The notes under the pieces are model-generated. The model did no database searches. It saw nothing but the letters and a program-made list of their open reading frames with translations, and was not told the origin of the DNA. A program made the translations under genes and the position numbers. Positions 1 through 14,000 of a stretch of 35,352 nucleotides of DNA are shown in pieces. The stretch's first letter is position 1. Every line of letters starts with the position of its first letter. This DNA comes from Tulasnella sp. 424 (taxonomy: Eukaryota > Basidiomycota > Agaricomycetes > Cantharellales > Tulasnellaceae): contig WSUB01000280.1 in assembly GCA_019633425.1 (NCBI GenBank), forward strand, positions 1-35,352, in the 5' to 3' direction.

Positions 1-999
1 CTGGCTCGGTGCATTGGCTCGAACTGGATGTCGAGACTCCTCGACGCGCAAAAGCCGGCGCTCAGAGATTTCTCGCTCAAGAAACTCGTCTTGATATCCT
101 CATTCACAACGCGGGAGTGTAAGTCTTTCGTGTGCAGGGTTCGTTGAAGAGCTCTGTGTCTAAGGACGTTCTCAGGAATTTGCTTGGGTACCATACGGCG
201 TCGGAGGGTGGTTTAACATTCAACAAGGTCATGTCCATCAAGTGGGTCTCCAGGTTGGATGGAGTGTAGTCAGCGATTGACGACGACATCTCTAGTCATC
301 TTGGACCATTCGTTCTCACTCAGGAGCTGCTTCCGATCCTCAAAAGGACGGCGGCGGAACCGCATTCTGACGTTCGTGTGATAGTTGTGAGTAAAGATTG
401 TTGGCTAGGAACTTGAAAAAAGAATAACTTATGAGCTCGCACAGGTGTCGTCGAGGATGCACAAGGATGTCTCAGCCAAGCCCGACTTCCGCACGCTCGA
501 GGGATGGAATGCGATAAACGGGGCAGGGTTTATTGATTCCGGCAAACGATACAGTGAGCGAAGGACGTAGATCCTAATCGGCTTTATCAAAAGACTGACT
601 GCCCATATAGTGGTCAGCAAGCTGGCAAACGTCCTCTTCGTCAAGGAACTGCAATCTCGGATCGATGCTGAGAAGGTACCCATAACGTGTCTCGCAATCA
701 ACCCAGGTTTCGTGGACACCGGCGCGCAGAAAAATTCCGTCCCGGCTGGGATCATCGCCGTCCTTATTACTTGGTTCGCCAAGTATTTCGGACTGACATC
801 CGAACAAGGCTCCTTCGCTTCGCTCTTCGCTGCGACTTCACCGGAGATCAAAGCCTTACCCGAGAAGTGGAAAGGTGCGTACATGGAACCGTACAATCGT
901 TGGACGGAGGTCAGCATGTTTGCTCAAGATCAGCAGCTGGCGAAGGATCTCTGGGCATGTTCCGAAGAGGTGTCTGAGGCGTGTTTGAGGGATGGCTGA
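1..999 (+). CDS. Short-chain dehydrogenase/reductase, tandem copy 1 (5' end outside window)
   Basis: This is an NAD(P)-dependent oxidoreductase of the classical SDR superfamily, retinol-dehydrogenase-like; the substrate is unknown. The visible exons are 1-118, 176-241, 296-386, 445-553 and 611-999, all with GT..AG introns of 54-58 nt. They read in one frame to a TGA. The N-terminal cofactor loop lies before the window. Seen here are the LIHNAGV segment, the NHLGPF motif with its structural Asn created across a splice junction, VVSS with the catalytic Ser, and YMVSK (the YxxxK pair), also formed across a splice. The exon pattern and most of the protein match the next gene, so the two are recent tandem duplicates. 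No break was seen, so the copy looks functional. The fine substrate class cannot be told from sequence alone. Confidence 0.88.
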
Positions 1000-1656
1000 G
1001 AGTCAAACTCCAAAAAAGATGATATCGTGTCCACGTGCTTTTAAAACATTACAAGCGAGTACTCGCCCGGTTCTCAAACGTGCATTCGTCGTGCTTTCTG
1101 CTTTGTGAGGTGAAGATAAAGGCAAAGTGCTTGGCTTGCATCGGAATACAAACTTCCTGTTCGATTCCTGTGTCGAACTGGAGGTCCCGGCGGTCGATAT
1201 AAGGGCTCACATTACAAATGCCAAGTCCCGAGCGGGATAAAAGACGACCAGCTGTAAGCCCAGGCCCACCTGACCGTAACTTCGAAAGCATGGGATCACT
1301 GAATTGCCACGGGGAGAGGAACTTGTACCCTAGTAGTAGCTGCGGAGCGATGCGTACAGGCACAGAAGGTCAGGGGGATGCATTCATGCATTCCTCGAGG
1401 TGAGGTGGGAACTCCAAGCAGCTCTGAACAAATCCAGGAGCAAATGCACGCAATCCTCTTCTACCTAATCTGGTACTGCAAGTCTCACGTCAAGAAAACA
1501 GTCTTTGTCAGCTCGGAATCGTCAGTGCTGAGTAAGGCGCAGCTTACCAAGTCCAACCTCGGCGAAGGCCCGAGCTTTGGCTTCAAATCTCTTGTCCCTC
1601 GATATCGTCGCTTTGGGCACATCGAGAGTCCCCCCCCCTTCCCCGTCAACTTAACC
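1000..1656. other. Intergenic spacer between the two dehydrogenase genes
   Basis: No coding region is supported here. The stretch must hold the 3' end of the first dehydrogenase transcript and the promoter and leader of the second. A C-rich/CT-rich run near 1630-1645 lies just before the start codon, as is common in fungal leaders. Short open frames on both strands have no recognisable content. Confidence 0.5.
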
Positions 1657-3009
1657 ATGCAAATCTTTCCCGACTATTCACGTGGTTACTCTCATTATGA
1701 TCCTTCCACGGAGATTCCAGACCTCAAGGGTAAAGTCGCGATTGTGACGGGGGCTAAGTACGTGGCTCACTGGCACGAGTGTAACCAAATGGGATCTGTG
1801 CTGACTGCTTACCCTTAGCTCTGGGATTGGCTACGAGACGGTGAAGTGGTTGGCCATGAAGGGTGCCAAGGCCGGTCGACTAGTCGCTCCTCTTTTGTCG
1901 TAATCTCGACTAATGCCAAATCGCTTTAGGTCTACCTAGGAGCCAGAGACGAGAGTCGGGGAAAATCAGCGGTCGAAAATATCAGCCAGTCTATTGCAGG
2001 CCGTTTTTCTGCCGGTTCAGTGCATTGGCTCGAACTGGATGTCGAGACTCCGAGACGGGCAAAAGCTGGTGCTCAGAGATTTCTCGCTCAAGAGACGCGC
2101 CTTGATATTCTTATTTCCAATGCGGGAGTGTAAGTTCCTCGTCTGGGGGTTGTTTGAAGGCTTAATGTCTAAGGAGGTTCTCAGGAATTTGTTTGGGTAT
2201 CATACGGCGTCGGAGGGTGGTTTGACATTCAACAAGGTCATGTCCATCAAGTGGGTCTCCGAGCTGAATGGAGTCTAGTCAGCGATTGACGACGACGATC
2301 TCTAGCCATCTTGGACCATTCGTTCTCACTCAGGAATTGCTTCCGATTCTCAAAAGGACGGCCGCGGAACCGCATTCTGACGTTCGTGTGATAGTTGTGA
2401 GTAAAGACTATTTTTTAGGAGCCAGATAAAAGAATAACTTATGAGCTCGCACAGGTGTCGTCCTGGATGTACAAGGATGTCTCAGCCAAGCCCGACTTCC
2501 GCACGCTCGAGGGATGGAATGCGATAAACGGAGACGGGTTTAGTAATTCCAACAAACGATACGGTGAGCGAGGATGCAGATCATAATCGGTTTTATCAAA
2601 TGACTGACTGTCCTGTCTAGTCGCCAGCAAGCTGGCAAACGTCCTCTTCGTCAAGGAACTGCAATCTCGGATCGATGCCGAGAAGATACCCATAACCTGT
2701 CTCGCAATCAACCCAGGTCTGGTGAACACCGGGGTACATCACAAGTCCTTCCCTGCTGGAATCATCATCGTCCTGTTGGACTGGGTCTTCAGGTGGTTCG
2801 GACTGACATCCGAACAAGGCTCCTTCGCCTCGCTCTTCGCTGCGACTTCACCGGAGATCAAAGCCTTGCCCGAGAAGTGGAAGGGTGCGTACATGGAACC
2901 ATACAATCGTTGGACGGAAGCCAGAGGGTTTGCTCAAGATAAGCAGCTGGCGAAGGATCTGTGGGCATGTTCCGAAGAGGTGTCTGAGGCGTGTTTGAGG
3001 GACGGTTGA
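1657..3009 (+). CDS. Short-chain dehydrogenase/reductase, tandem copy 2 (complete, 339 aa)
   Basis: This is a complete classical SDR oxidoreductase with a cytosolic-type N-terminus. I read seven exons: 1657-1757, 1819-1882, 1930-2129, 2185-2250, 2306-2396, 2455-2563 and 2621-3009, giving 339 residues. The cofactor loop TGANSGIG (residues 31-38) is assembled across intron 1. NAG is at 119-121, the NHLG Asn at 144 (across an intron), VVSS at about 174-177 and YVASK at 210-214. The long gap between the Ser and the YxxxK is usual for the fungal retinol-dehydrogenase/WW-oxidoreductase-like branch. The donor of intron 2 (47 nt, GTCGCT) is weak and was chosen because it alone keeps the frame. The gene follows a near-identical neighbour in the same direction. 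Cofactor binding and redox chemistry are secure; the substrate is not. Confidence 0.9.
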
Positions 3010-4423
3010 GGGCCTGGCAGCGTCAATCATTTGACTCTTTTTTCATTGTTCCGTGTAGATTGACTGTAACGTACTCATTTTGATAACGGGATGGGCTTCG
3101 CTGATTCCGCGCCTCCAGAGAGAAAATTGCCCGGTGATCATATTACCGGAGGTCCGCGGCGCGATAGGGAAAGGAACGTGGCAAGAGATGGTTACAGGCA
3201 CAGCAACCTGGAACATCGAAGCGGAGGAGAAGTTAAGGTTGACCTTCGAGCTTGGAACACGCATCAGATTATTTTGCCCAGCACGAGGATCGCGCACATC
3301 ATCCACGGGCGGGTTCATTATTACCAACATGTTATTGCATAAATAGCCGGGTGGCCTGCCAGTTGATCATAAGGCTCGATATATCGTTTTGGAAGACTGC
3401 GGTTATGATCTGGAAAATACTTGGAAGCTGATAGACACGTTTTCGTGTGTACGGGAGAGTGTCGGGTAGAGTGTGGATGGGTTGCATGGCGGAGAGGGAA
3501 AGGAACCCACGCTCCCCGTCGAATTGTTCGAAAAGAGATTTTGCTTCGACCCAGCGTTCCCGTGCATAGGCCCCTCTACGATCCTCTCCCCTCTCCCTTT
3601 GCTCACCTCCCTCAAAGCTCTCTCTCTCCTACTTCAAATCCGCCTCCGACCGACCGACAAGCGGTTTGACAATTTCCGAGTTGGTGCTGTTGAGGGATTA
3701 CTAGGTCGTTGGTAAGTCCCTCAGCGTCTTTTTGTCACACCCTATATCCCAGGTGGCCCCTCTCCCTTGTGTCCCTTGAGTCACGGCGGGCTGGGCAAGT
3801 GACCGCCTCATGGGCCAGATTTGGTGGCTATACCGCGATAACTTGAGGAAGTGGACTAGATGGGACGAGCGATAGCGGAATCAGTGGAGTCGTTCACTTT
3901 TCCAGGCGCACATAGAGAGTCGCAGCGTCGATGCAAGGTTATCCCCGAAATCACCCATCCCTTTTTCTACCAGTCCAGACCAAAAAAAGAGAAAAAAAAG
4001 TCGGACGGGTCTTGAAAAATCGACTGACTATCGAATTCCAATCCTTTTTCTTTCTGGATAGTTCTAGTTCTACCCACAGCCAAACGACTTTCGCGTCAGT
4101 CAGTTGTGCCCTGTCACCGCTCAGTCCGACTCACAATCCCCGACCCTTTCTCGGCCTCACCAACCTTCTTCTTCCCTTAACCTCTCCCCCATCCTCATCG
4201 GTTTCGCCACCAGCAGCTGCAACAGCACGACGACCGCACGGACGAACGTTTTTCTCAAAACCCAACAAGTTCACTTACTCTCCGCACGACAGTCAGCCAG
4301 TCAGGCAACTCTCAAATCCCGCAAACACACACACTGCACCGCAACCTTGTTGTACTACCAAGCCTTTTGTTCTCTTAACGTCAACAACTACACCACCTTC
4401 GACTCCCTTCAACTACAACGATC
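3010..4423. other. Intergenic region and probable promoter/leader of the phosphatase gene
   Basis: No gene is recognised in this 1.4 kb. The right third (about 4030-4423) is pyrimidine- and CA-rich with few G bases, typical of a fungal 5' leader before a strongly expressed gene. Several open frames exist on both strands but none shows known motifs or a conserved copy. Confidence 0.45.
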
Positions 4424-6429
<2,006 letters not shown>

Positions 6430-6990
6430 AAAGAATGACGAAAGAGAGAATAAAAACGACGACACTTCATTTTGTAATACTTCCCCTCATCCGTTGTTGG
6501 TCGTTTTTTCTTTTGTCCTTTTTTTGGCTGGTCTGGGTTGTCTGTCCTTCGCGACGGGCGGTGATGGGCGACGGTCGTGGATGGGCCGTATACTCTGTGC
6601 TGTGAAGTGATGGTGTGTAGTAGTAGTGGCTGGAAGGATTTCCTCTTTGGCTGGTGTGGTGGATGAAAGTGTCGTTATCCTCTCCCTCTCCTCTCTTTCC
6701 TCCCACGTTTGGTGTTGTGCAATGATATTATTAGTTTGGTAGACATTTTTTTCTTTTCTTTTTCTCTCTCTTCCCTCTCTGCTCTCTTCACGATTTGTGC
6801 TGTGCTCGATCGTCGTCGTCATCAGTCGACGCCTGAGGAGTGTGTGTACATACACGTGGATCGTCGTTCCTTGGTCGCTGTGCAATAATGTTGTTTTTCC
6901 TCTCATCATTCACGTCTGTTATATCGAACCACCTTTGCGCCCAAAACTAAAAGTGAAGACGAGTATTTTCTCTTCTTGGGGTGGCGTTCC
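6430..6990 (+). repeat. 3' flank of the phosphatase gene, duplicated at 9314-9965
   Basis: This stretch has no gene. It is GT- and CT-rich and matches the flank of the phosphatase pseudogene in order: the ATGATATTATTAGTTTGGT region, GAGGAGTGTGTGTA, CACGTGGATCGT, and the final GAGTATTTT..CTCTTCTTGG. The second copy carries about 125 nt more near its right end. The match shows that the duplication unit reached about 560 nt past the stop codon. Confidence 0.8.
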
Positions 6991-6994
6991 GCCG

Positions 6995-7490
6995 GATGAT
7001 GATGCAACACTGCAAGTCCTTAGCAAGAGAGGTCCTTAGTGCCGGACAGGTCCCCCATTGGTCGGAGAGTACTACCGTCGCTTTGTCCCTTCGGAAGACA
7101 CCAGCTGCCAATGCGGAGAACGCTTCCGGGGCGCGCGCGCATTATTTCAAGACTGGCCTATGTTCAAAGGATCGAGAGACCTACTCTCGGAGGTTGTGCC
7201 CGACCTCAATCTCGCCGACATCTTCGGAACGAAAGACGGCATTTAGGCTCTTGGCCGGTTCCTCGCCCAGCCGGACGCCCTCAAGAAGCAACCCGAGCGG
7301 CCTCTTGGACCAATCGGAAGAAGTTCTTTAGCATGCATGCTCCTATACTAAAGAGCTTTGAGCGAAACGCCCGTAGAATAGTCTGGACTTGTTAGCGTCG
7401 TTCCCCCCCCCCGGCCGTGTGCGCTATATAATGTCGCCGGACTCTCGTTTTTTCCTTAACATTTTAGATTATTACTATGTAAATAATACT
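6995..7490 (+). mobile_element. 3' relic of a Tad-like non-LTR retrotransposon (LINE)
   Basis: The translation at about 7058-7243 reads VGEYYRRFVPSEDTSCQCGE, then a DWPMF..R stretch and a DIFGTKDGI block. This matches the C-terminal zinc-knuckle-like tail that follows RNase H in Tad-clade LINE proteins of basidiomycetes. An in-frame TAG follows DGI, and the expected continuation (ALGRFLAQPDALKK) is still readable after it. A frame change just upstream spoils the TGH-like motif. A 3' end resembling LINE tails, with ATGTAAATAAT, sits near 7476-7486. No reverse transcriptase or endonuclease remains, so this is a dead 5'-truncated copy. It lies exactly between the phosphatase gene and its duplicate. 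Confidence 0.72.
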
Positions 7491-7598
7491 GGGGAACCCC
7501 CGCGCCCTGACGCTCTCAAGGCTGTCTCCTTGCGGGTAACAAACGGAGACTCCTCACCCCGCCACCACCACCGTCGACTCCTTTCAACTATAACGGCT

Positions 7599-9313
7599 AT
7601 GGCTGAAGCACTAGAAATCGATTTAGACAATATCATAGCTCGACTTCTTGGAGGTGAGTTTTGGGCCGGTCTGCCGGCCGGCATGCTGCGGTGGACGTCA
7701 ACCTCTCCTTGGCACCGAAGCAGTGTGAAGGAAGACTTTACTGACGTCACACCGAACATTTTTGCGTGTTCTTCCGCAGCGCACGATCATCGGCAGGGGA
7801 AACCTGTCTGGCCATCTGGCAGAGTACGAAATCAAAGTGTCCCTGCACCGCAGCACAAGAGATCTTCATTGAGCAACCAATTCCGCTCGAACTTGAAGCA
7901 CCGATGAATATATGCGGTGAATAGGTTGGGGTTTTAATTACCTATACTCCCGACCATTATGATATTCTTGTGTTTGTCGTATTTAAATCGCAGTTTGGAC
8001 GGACGCTTTGTGAGGTTTGTTCTTTGTTTTTTTCCGCGGACTGGGGTTAGGTGATATCCACGGTCAATACTACGACCTCCTCCGACTGTTAGCGTGCGGT
8101 GGTGGCCCCCCCGTAAGCAAATTACCTCTTCCTTGGCGACTATGTAGATCGCGGCAAGCAGTCGTTGGAGACGATCTGCCTGTTACTGGCGTACAAAGAT
8201 CTTGCAAGTACCCAGAGAACTTCTTCCTTCTCCGCGGGAACCCATGAATCCGCGAGTATCAATCGAGTTTACGGGATTCTACAACGAATGTGAAGATTCA
8301 CAGGGTACTTTACCCCTAAGAGGATTGGGATTTTTCCTTGGCTGACCGATTGGTCGCGTCTAGGCAAGCGACCTAACAACGTCAAGATATGGAAGTGGTT
8401 CACGGACTGCTTCAACTACTTACCTATCGCTGCTCTCATTGGTGAAAAAGATCTTTGCGATGCACGGTGGACTGAGTCCTGAGCTGCAGAGTGTGGACCA
8501 AATCCGGAGGATATGGCGGGCTACGGATGTTCCAGACTCTGGGTGCGGTAGCATATTCCAGTTGAGCGAAGATTTTCTCGCTGACTTGAGAATAAATCTG
8601 GCGCCAGGTCTGCTTTGCGACCTCCTATGGTCCGATCATGACAAGGATATGATCGGTTGGTGCGAAAAAACGACCGCGGCGTGTCGTATACGTTCAGTCC
8701 CGAGGTAGTGTCGCAATTTTCACAGAAGCATGATATTGGACTTGATTTGCAGAGCGCACCAGGTTCGCATTAATCCTCATCGTAGTGAGGAGTTATACCG
8801 ACGAGAAATATTGCGAAACCCAATAGGTCGTTGAGGCCGGGTAACGAATTCTTTTGCCAAAACGGAAAACTGATGACGCTCTTCTCAGCACCAAGTTACT
8901 GTGGAGAGTTTGATATAATAAATGGTGCGATTGATGATCGTCGATGAGATGTCGCTTTGCTCGTTCCAGGTTCTTTTTTTTTTTTTGCTGGTTGATATTA
9001 TTGACGAATCGGGTAACCGACGTTTATGCCGTCTTTTTCCTTTCTTGGCCCCTGGTCTTCTTTGCCATCCCTTCTGCCACCGTAATCGCATCCATTCACT
9101 CACCACATCGCGGCCTTTCCCACTCCGCCCCCCGTTTGGACTTTTCGGGCATCGTCCCCATCCCGCCGGACTCGTCCATCCACCCCGGACTACTGTCTCG
9201 CGTACCTGTGTGTAATATGACAGATTCTAAAGGGCAGTGGGAAACCCCATCCTTATAATCCAAGCGCGGGTTTCCTAGTGAAGCAGAAAAAGAGGGATGG
9301 AGCCAAGGGTTGA
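7599..9313 (+). pseudogene. Decayed tandem duplicate of the PP1 catalytic subunit gene
   Basis: The region follows the intact phosphatase gene from start codon to stop codon, introns included, so it arose by DNA duplication and not from mRNA. It begins MAEALEIDLDNIIARLL. Recognisable pieces are [14 protein letters not shown] (about 8052), the [17 protein letters not shown] block in another frame, a broken RGNHE site where an extra C shifts the frame (about 8240), MHGGLSP (about 8459), and a last exon ending near 9313. Many single-base insertions and deletions and several stops break the frame. Intron 1 is about 126 nt here against 423 nt in the intact gene. It cannot make an active phosphatase. 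Confidence 0.92.
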
Positions 9314-9965
9314 AAGGATCAAAAAAGGAATAAACACGACACACTTTTTGTAATTGCTCCCTACGTGTTTTATCTGTTTTTTTGTCTTCTGTTTTTCTGG
9401 TCTGGCTGGGTCGTCCTTCGCGATGGGAGGGGGGGGGGACGGGGCGGTGGCGGTCGTGGATGGGCTGTACCCTGATGTGTAGTGGTTGATGTTCTGTGGT
9501 GGATGAAATGTTGTACGTATCCTCTCCCTCTCCTCTCTTTCGAGGCCTCCCACGTTTGGCGCTGTGCAATGATATTATTAGTTTGGTGGGCTTTTTTTTG
9601 TTCTCTTTCCTTTTTCTCTCGTCCTTCTCGGCTCTCTCTTCACAATTGTGTGCTGTGCTCGATCGTCGGCTGAGGAGTGTGTGTATATACACGTGGATCG
9701 TGGTCCCTTGGTTACTTGCTAATAATGCTAGTAACGTTGTCTTTCTTCCTGTTATATCGAACAAAGAGTTGTCCCTACCCGGCGGCCCGTTTCTTTTTTT
9801 ACCTCTTTGATCGCAGTCGACTCGTTTTTGCAACGTTGGCTCACGGAGATCATCCCGTCTAGACTCTCTCACTCGGCATCCTGACCATGACCACCTTAAG
9901 TTTTGCACCCAAAAATAAAATGGAAAACACGAGTATTTTTCTCTTCTTGGCGTCACTGGCGCGGG
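9314..9965 (+). repeat. Duplicated 3' flank of the phosphatase pseudogene
   Basis: This is the second copy of the segment at 6430-6990. Order and short identical blocks are kept, including the ATGATATTATTAGTTTGGT, CACGTGGATCGT and TATATCGAAC pieces. An extra stretch at about 9762-9900 is absent from the first copy. Long open frames here (for example a minus-strand one covering 9096-9956) are low-complexity by-products of CT-rich sequence and are not supported as genes. Confidence 0.78.
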
Positions 9966-11064
9966 GAGCTGACGCGTTGGTTCTTACGTGATCCGATCTG
10001 TAAGACTCTGAACCCTTATACTGTTGTTCAAGGTTGGATGATCTGGAATGATCCGAGAGTGGAAAGGTATCCTAATGGGAAAAAGGCGTCATTGCTTGTC
10101 CTTGTCCCTAATATTGGAAACGCTGCCAAGCCGAATCCAAAAACGATGCCGAACTTTCTTGCCGAACGGCCTGTCTGGCGTACCTTGGGCTGCTGCGCAT
10201 CCTGGTCATGCTGGAGATTGTAAATTTGGCAATGTTAAGCCTCCCACCTTATCCTAGGACTCCATAGACCACTAAGAGTGATGTCCTCGATGGGATATTC
10301 TCAGCGCTAGGGCAGCCGACGCCGCCTTGGCCGGACCCCGAACCTGTGCACTTCTGGAGATCGATTGCGAAGGACCATACGGTACACATAGCATATTAAG
10401 CGCTTGACGCTTTACGGAAGAGGACCCCATACGATCATGATGAGGAGGGGGGACAGCTTCCGAGTGTTGTGTTGCTTGACGGCAGGATGAAACGTTTCCG
10501 GGTGCCGCGGTAAGGGTCTGTTATAGCACTTATGACGTCGATTATTTCGCAACCGCTTCCTCGCAAATATGTGAGACCGCTGTGCCTCCATTTCGCCGTA
10601 ACTTTACCAGCTCAGCAAGCCAGCGCACATTTCATAGGGTTTTTGAGGTGCAAATGAAACCGCCGAAACGCGTTGTGTGGCTGTTTTGGTTTCTAAGAAG
10701 TCGCCAAGACAATTGCGTTGGCGTTTGTCATTGCGCTTAAGATCAAGGGCCCTGCGGAGGGTCGCCGTGCAAGAAAGTGGGGTGTCAGGAGTCCCGTTTG
10801 AGGGCGTTGGTAGAACGCTTCACACGGGTTTTGTTCGGTTTCACCGAAAGTCGCTGATCAGCGAAACCAAAGGCAAAAGAAATTCCGTCCACTTATTTCC
10901 CCTTCTCTCTTCTTTCACCTTCGACCATACTCCTACTCCGTCGCCGCCGGCCGCGACGCTCATCTCTCGACTGCATAACCTAACAAAGGTGTCGACGAGG
11001 GAGCTCGCTCACTTATATTCAAACATCATCGTCATTTACCCCCCTCCAGGCGACTTCACTGCAC
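9966..11064. other. Intergenic region upstream of the 1199-residue gene
   Basis: No gene is recognised. An open frame at about 9903-10223 has no motif I know. The right part (about 10870-11064) is CT-rich and probably the leader of the gene starting at 11065. Two small palindromes lie at 10834-10863 (TTCGGT/ACCGAA around TTC, and the perfect 12-mer CGCTGATCAGCG). Confidence 0.4.
10834..10863. promoter_or_regulatory. Pair of short palindromes about 200 bp before the 1199-residue gene
   Basis: TTCGGT and ACCGAA flank TTC at 10834-10848. A perfect 12-base palindrome CGCTGATCAGCG follows at 10852-10863. Dyad sites of this size in a promoter may bind a dimeric regulator, but nothing identifies one, and chance is possible. 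Confidence 0.25.
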
Positions 11065-14000
11065 ATGGATCGCTCGTTCGTCGCCTATCCCTCGCAGTCC
11101 CAGCAGCAGCAGCAACAGCAGTCAAGACGTCCGAAGACTGATTCCTTTCGCCCCGCTCTTCGCTTCCCGACCGACCCACACAAGCCGGGGAGCTTACCGC
11201 AGAAGATCCAGCACATCGTATCGTCGTCGGCCCCTTCCGCCATCCTCCTCCAGTCCAGAAGAAAACCATGGGAGGTCGACTCGACGAGGCTCGACGACCT
11301 CGTCGCTAGCACTGCCAACATGAGGAAGGTTATTGTCGTCCTAGGAGGTGAGTAAATGGGACTGTGTGCGTTGTTGCAGAGCCTGTCTCGGTTTGGTGTC
11401 ATCGGCCACCGCCCCCCCTTCGAAATTCCTCCTTGACTGACACACGGGGTTGTCTCCGCGCCCCCCTTCCCCCGTTTGACAGACGCCCCAACATCAGCCC
11501 TTGAGCCTATCGTTACATCAAGCTACCTCAGCGGTTCCCTCGTTATTGTGATTGCTGTGAGTCCACGCTCCAACATGCGCCTGCCGGTGGCTTGCCGAAG
11601 TTGCTCTCCCTTTGAACCTTGCCTTGGCACTCATACGTTTTCGCTCTCTCGCTCTTTTCTTTTTCCATTTGTGCAAAACCGGGTCCCGCAACGTCTCATC
11701 TAACCCTTGCAACGACAACGCACTCTTGTTTCCCGAACGGACCCTGGTTTCCTTAGTCCGCCGAATGCGACTTTAGCATTCCTCCTCAAAAATGCGTTCC
11801 CGCCGTTCGCGTCCTCCGCCTCCGTCCTCAACCGGCGGCTGCGCAGAAGCAACAGCGTGCGGGATCGGAAGCAGTCGCCGAAAGAGAGCAGCCGCACCTC
11901 AGCGCCTCTCGGCTCAACGCCGTCCTTGATTGGGCGGAGCGCGTGGGGAGCGCGTGGAGGGCTAATCCCGTCGGCCAAACCATGTTCGCCACTTTACAAG
12001 AAGGAGAAGGGCCCGCAGACGGAATCGGCAGCAGCAAGAACTGGAAATGGAGGTCGAAAACGAAATTAAACGAGACGGACTTGTCTGACGGTGACGGCAG
12101 CCTTGTGCCCTGGGCTGCGAGGTTTGCGCTGAATTCACGGAGTAACGCGAGCTCGTTGGCCAGCGGTGGGTCGTCCAACACCAGCTCCATTTTCATCGTG
12201 GAGACGCCAAACTCGGAATCGGCGCGCCCGTCGTTCTCCAGCTCGTCCAACGGCAAGTTTGTGCGGAACGCGATGTCGACGTCGAATTTGGCCACCAACA
12301 ACGACCGCTCGTTCGACAACGCTTTGTCCGTAACCCGACGACAGGGCACCTCGCACGCAGGACATCGATCTGTTCCACCCCCTTCAAAGACCAGCTTGAC
12401 GCCCCCTGCGGCTCAAAAGCGCCGATTCTCCCTTATCTCTTTCGCCCGTGGAAAAATGACCCCTGACGTCCCCACCATATCCAAGAAAGCGATGCGCCCC
12501 TCTTTCGACGCCCTAATCAACTTCCTCCCACCGTCCAGCGCGACCGGTGTGGACGGGGTTTTGGGCAGGGGAGCGATCGCTACGAACCACGCCGTCGCCT
12601 CGCACAACAAGCTGCTCCTCAAGCAGACGATCCTGGTCACGACCGCTGCACAGCGGTTCTTGGTTCCTGTGGCGCACAGGGGATCGGGGAGGTCGCCCGG
12701 CGAAGGACGATTTGGGGGAGTCACGAGGGGCCGAACCTCCGAGGGAGGAGCTGGAATGAATGGAGGTGGTGAAGATAGGCATCAGGCAAAGAAGCGATGG
12801 AGCGTTGCGTTGATTGGGTCCCTGTTCGGAGTGGGCGACCCTGCACCTTCGGCCAAGGCCCTAGGTAAACGCTCTGCCTTGCCTACACCGCCTGTTTCTC
12901 GTCCTTCCTCGTCGGAAGAGTCTGGAGGAGGAGGAGGGCACGGCAAACGCCCGTCGTTAGGAGGGAGGATGTTCTCGAGCGTATCGGCCATGTCGGCCTC
13001 GACTCAGGGACCGTACCCGCTCCCGAAGCTGGTTCACGTTCTGCCGTTCGGACCGGGCCATGCTTCCACTCCCGCCGGACCCGGCAGCGCTCGGCTTGTG
13101 AGGAACTTGGAGGCTTTCTTGCTCAGTTGGAGTTTTGGAGGGCCAAAGTTTGCAGAGGAAGGAGATGATTCTGGAGCTGAGGGTTCAGCATCGTTTTCTT
13201 CGAACGCATCCGGAAAGAGAACCGTCCGACCGTTCATACTCGGTAAGTCTCCGTTTTGGAAAGAAAGGCTGTGTTGATTTGGGAGGGTCATCAAGCTTTT
13301 TGGTTCTGATGCTGACGGCTTTTTTTTTTACGTCGTTTCTTACGCTTTTTCTTTATAGATCTGGCTGGGATGACTGATGTGTTGAAGGCGCAGTTGCCTG
13401 ATGGTGATGTGGAATGGCCACTGGCTGACCTCATTCTGAGTGGTGCATTGGACGACGAGTACCCTTGCTCCGGTGGATCGCCCGCCTCAACTCCATCCGT
13501 CCCAACACCAGACGTCGTGGTCACGCGGGCTTCAAGCGACGCGCGTTCACCAACAGGGTCCAACTTCCCTCATGCCCGAACGGCTTCCGGTTCCAAGCCC
13601 AAATTCGGCAACGATGGCTTGTCTTTGGACAGCACGCCCGGTCCGATGGAGGAGTCTTGGGCGGCTAGGCGCGCGTGGTTGAGCGGAGTGGGTGATCTCG
13701 CGATCTACCCGATGGCGGACGGGTTGGGGCTTACCGCGTCCCCTACTACTACTACTTCTGGTAGCGGTCCCTCACTTCGACCCACGTCGACTTCGACCAC
13801 ATTCAGCGAACGAAGTAGGACGAGGAGCTTGGGCGGCGGTCCACCCCCGGCTCGTCCTAGGGTGACGATTGGAGGGGTCAGTTCATCGACTTCCTCGCCA
13901 GTGGTCAGTCCTCAACTGCAAACGCCCCCGCCACCAGTCCCATCCAAGATATTCACACCAACGTCGCCGGCTCCCAGTACACCAGCCAAATCCCGAGCAC

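Noticed and set aside
1155..1175. GTTCGATTCC, resembling a tRNA B box
   Set aside because: No A box at the right distance and no acceptor stem; chance match in a spacer.
3421..3715. Open frames upstream of the phosphatase gene as a small gene
   Set aside because: Two overlapping frames of similar length, no motif, no splice continuity and biased composition; more likely leader or spacer.
7599..9313. A second functional phosphatase
   Set aside because: Frameshifts hit the RGNHE region and others, and no splice choice restores one frame.
9096..9956. Long minus-strand open frame of 286 codons
   Set aside because: It covers the pseudogene tail and its CT-rich flank, is Lys/Arg/Glu/Thr-rich by base composition, and its counterpart at 6430-6990 does not keep the frame.
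9903..10223. Open frame of 106 codons (LTRWFLRDPICKTLNPY...) as a gene
   Set aside because: No recognisable domain, no intron support, and the frame starts in duplicated flank; kept as spacer.
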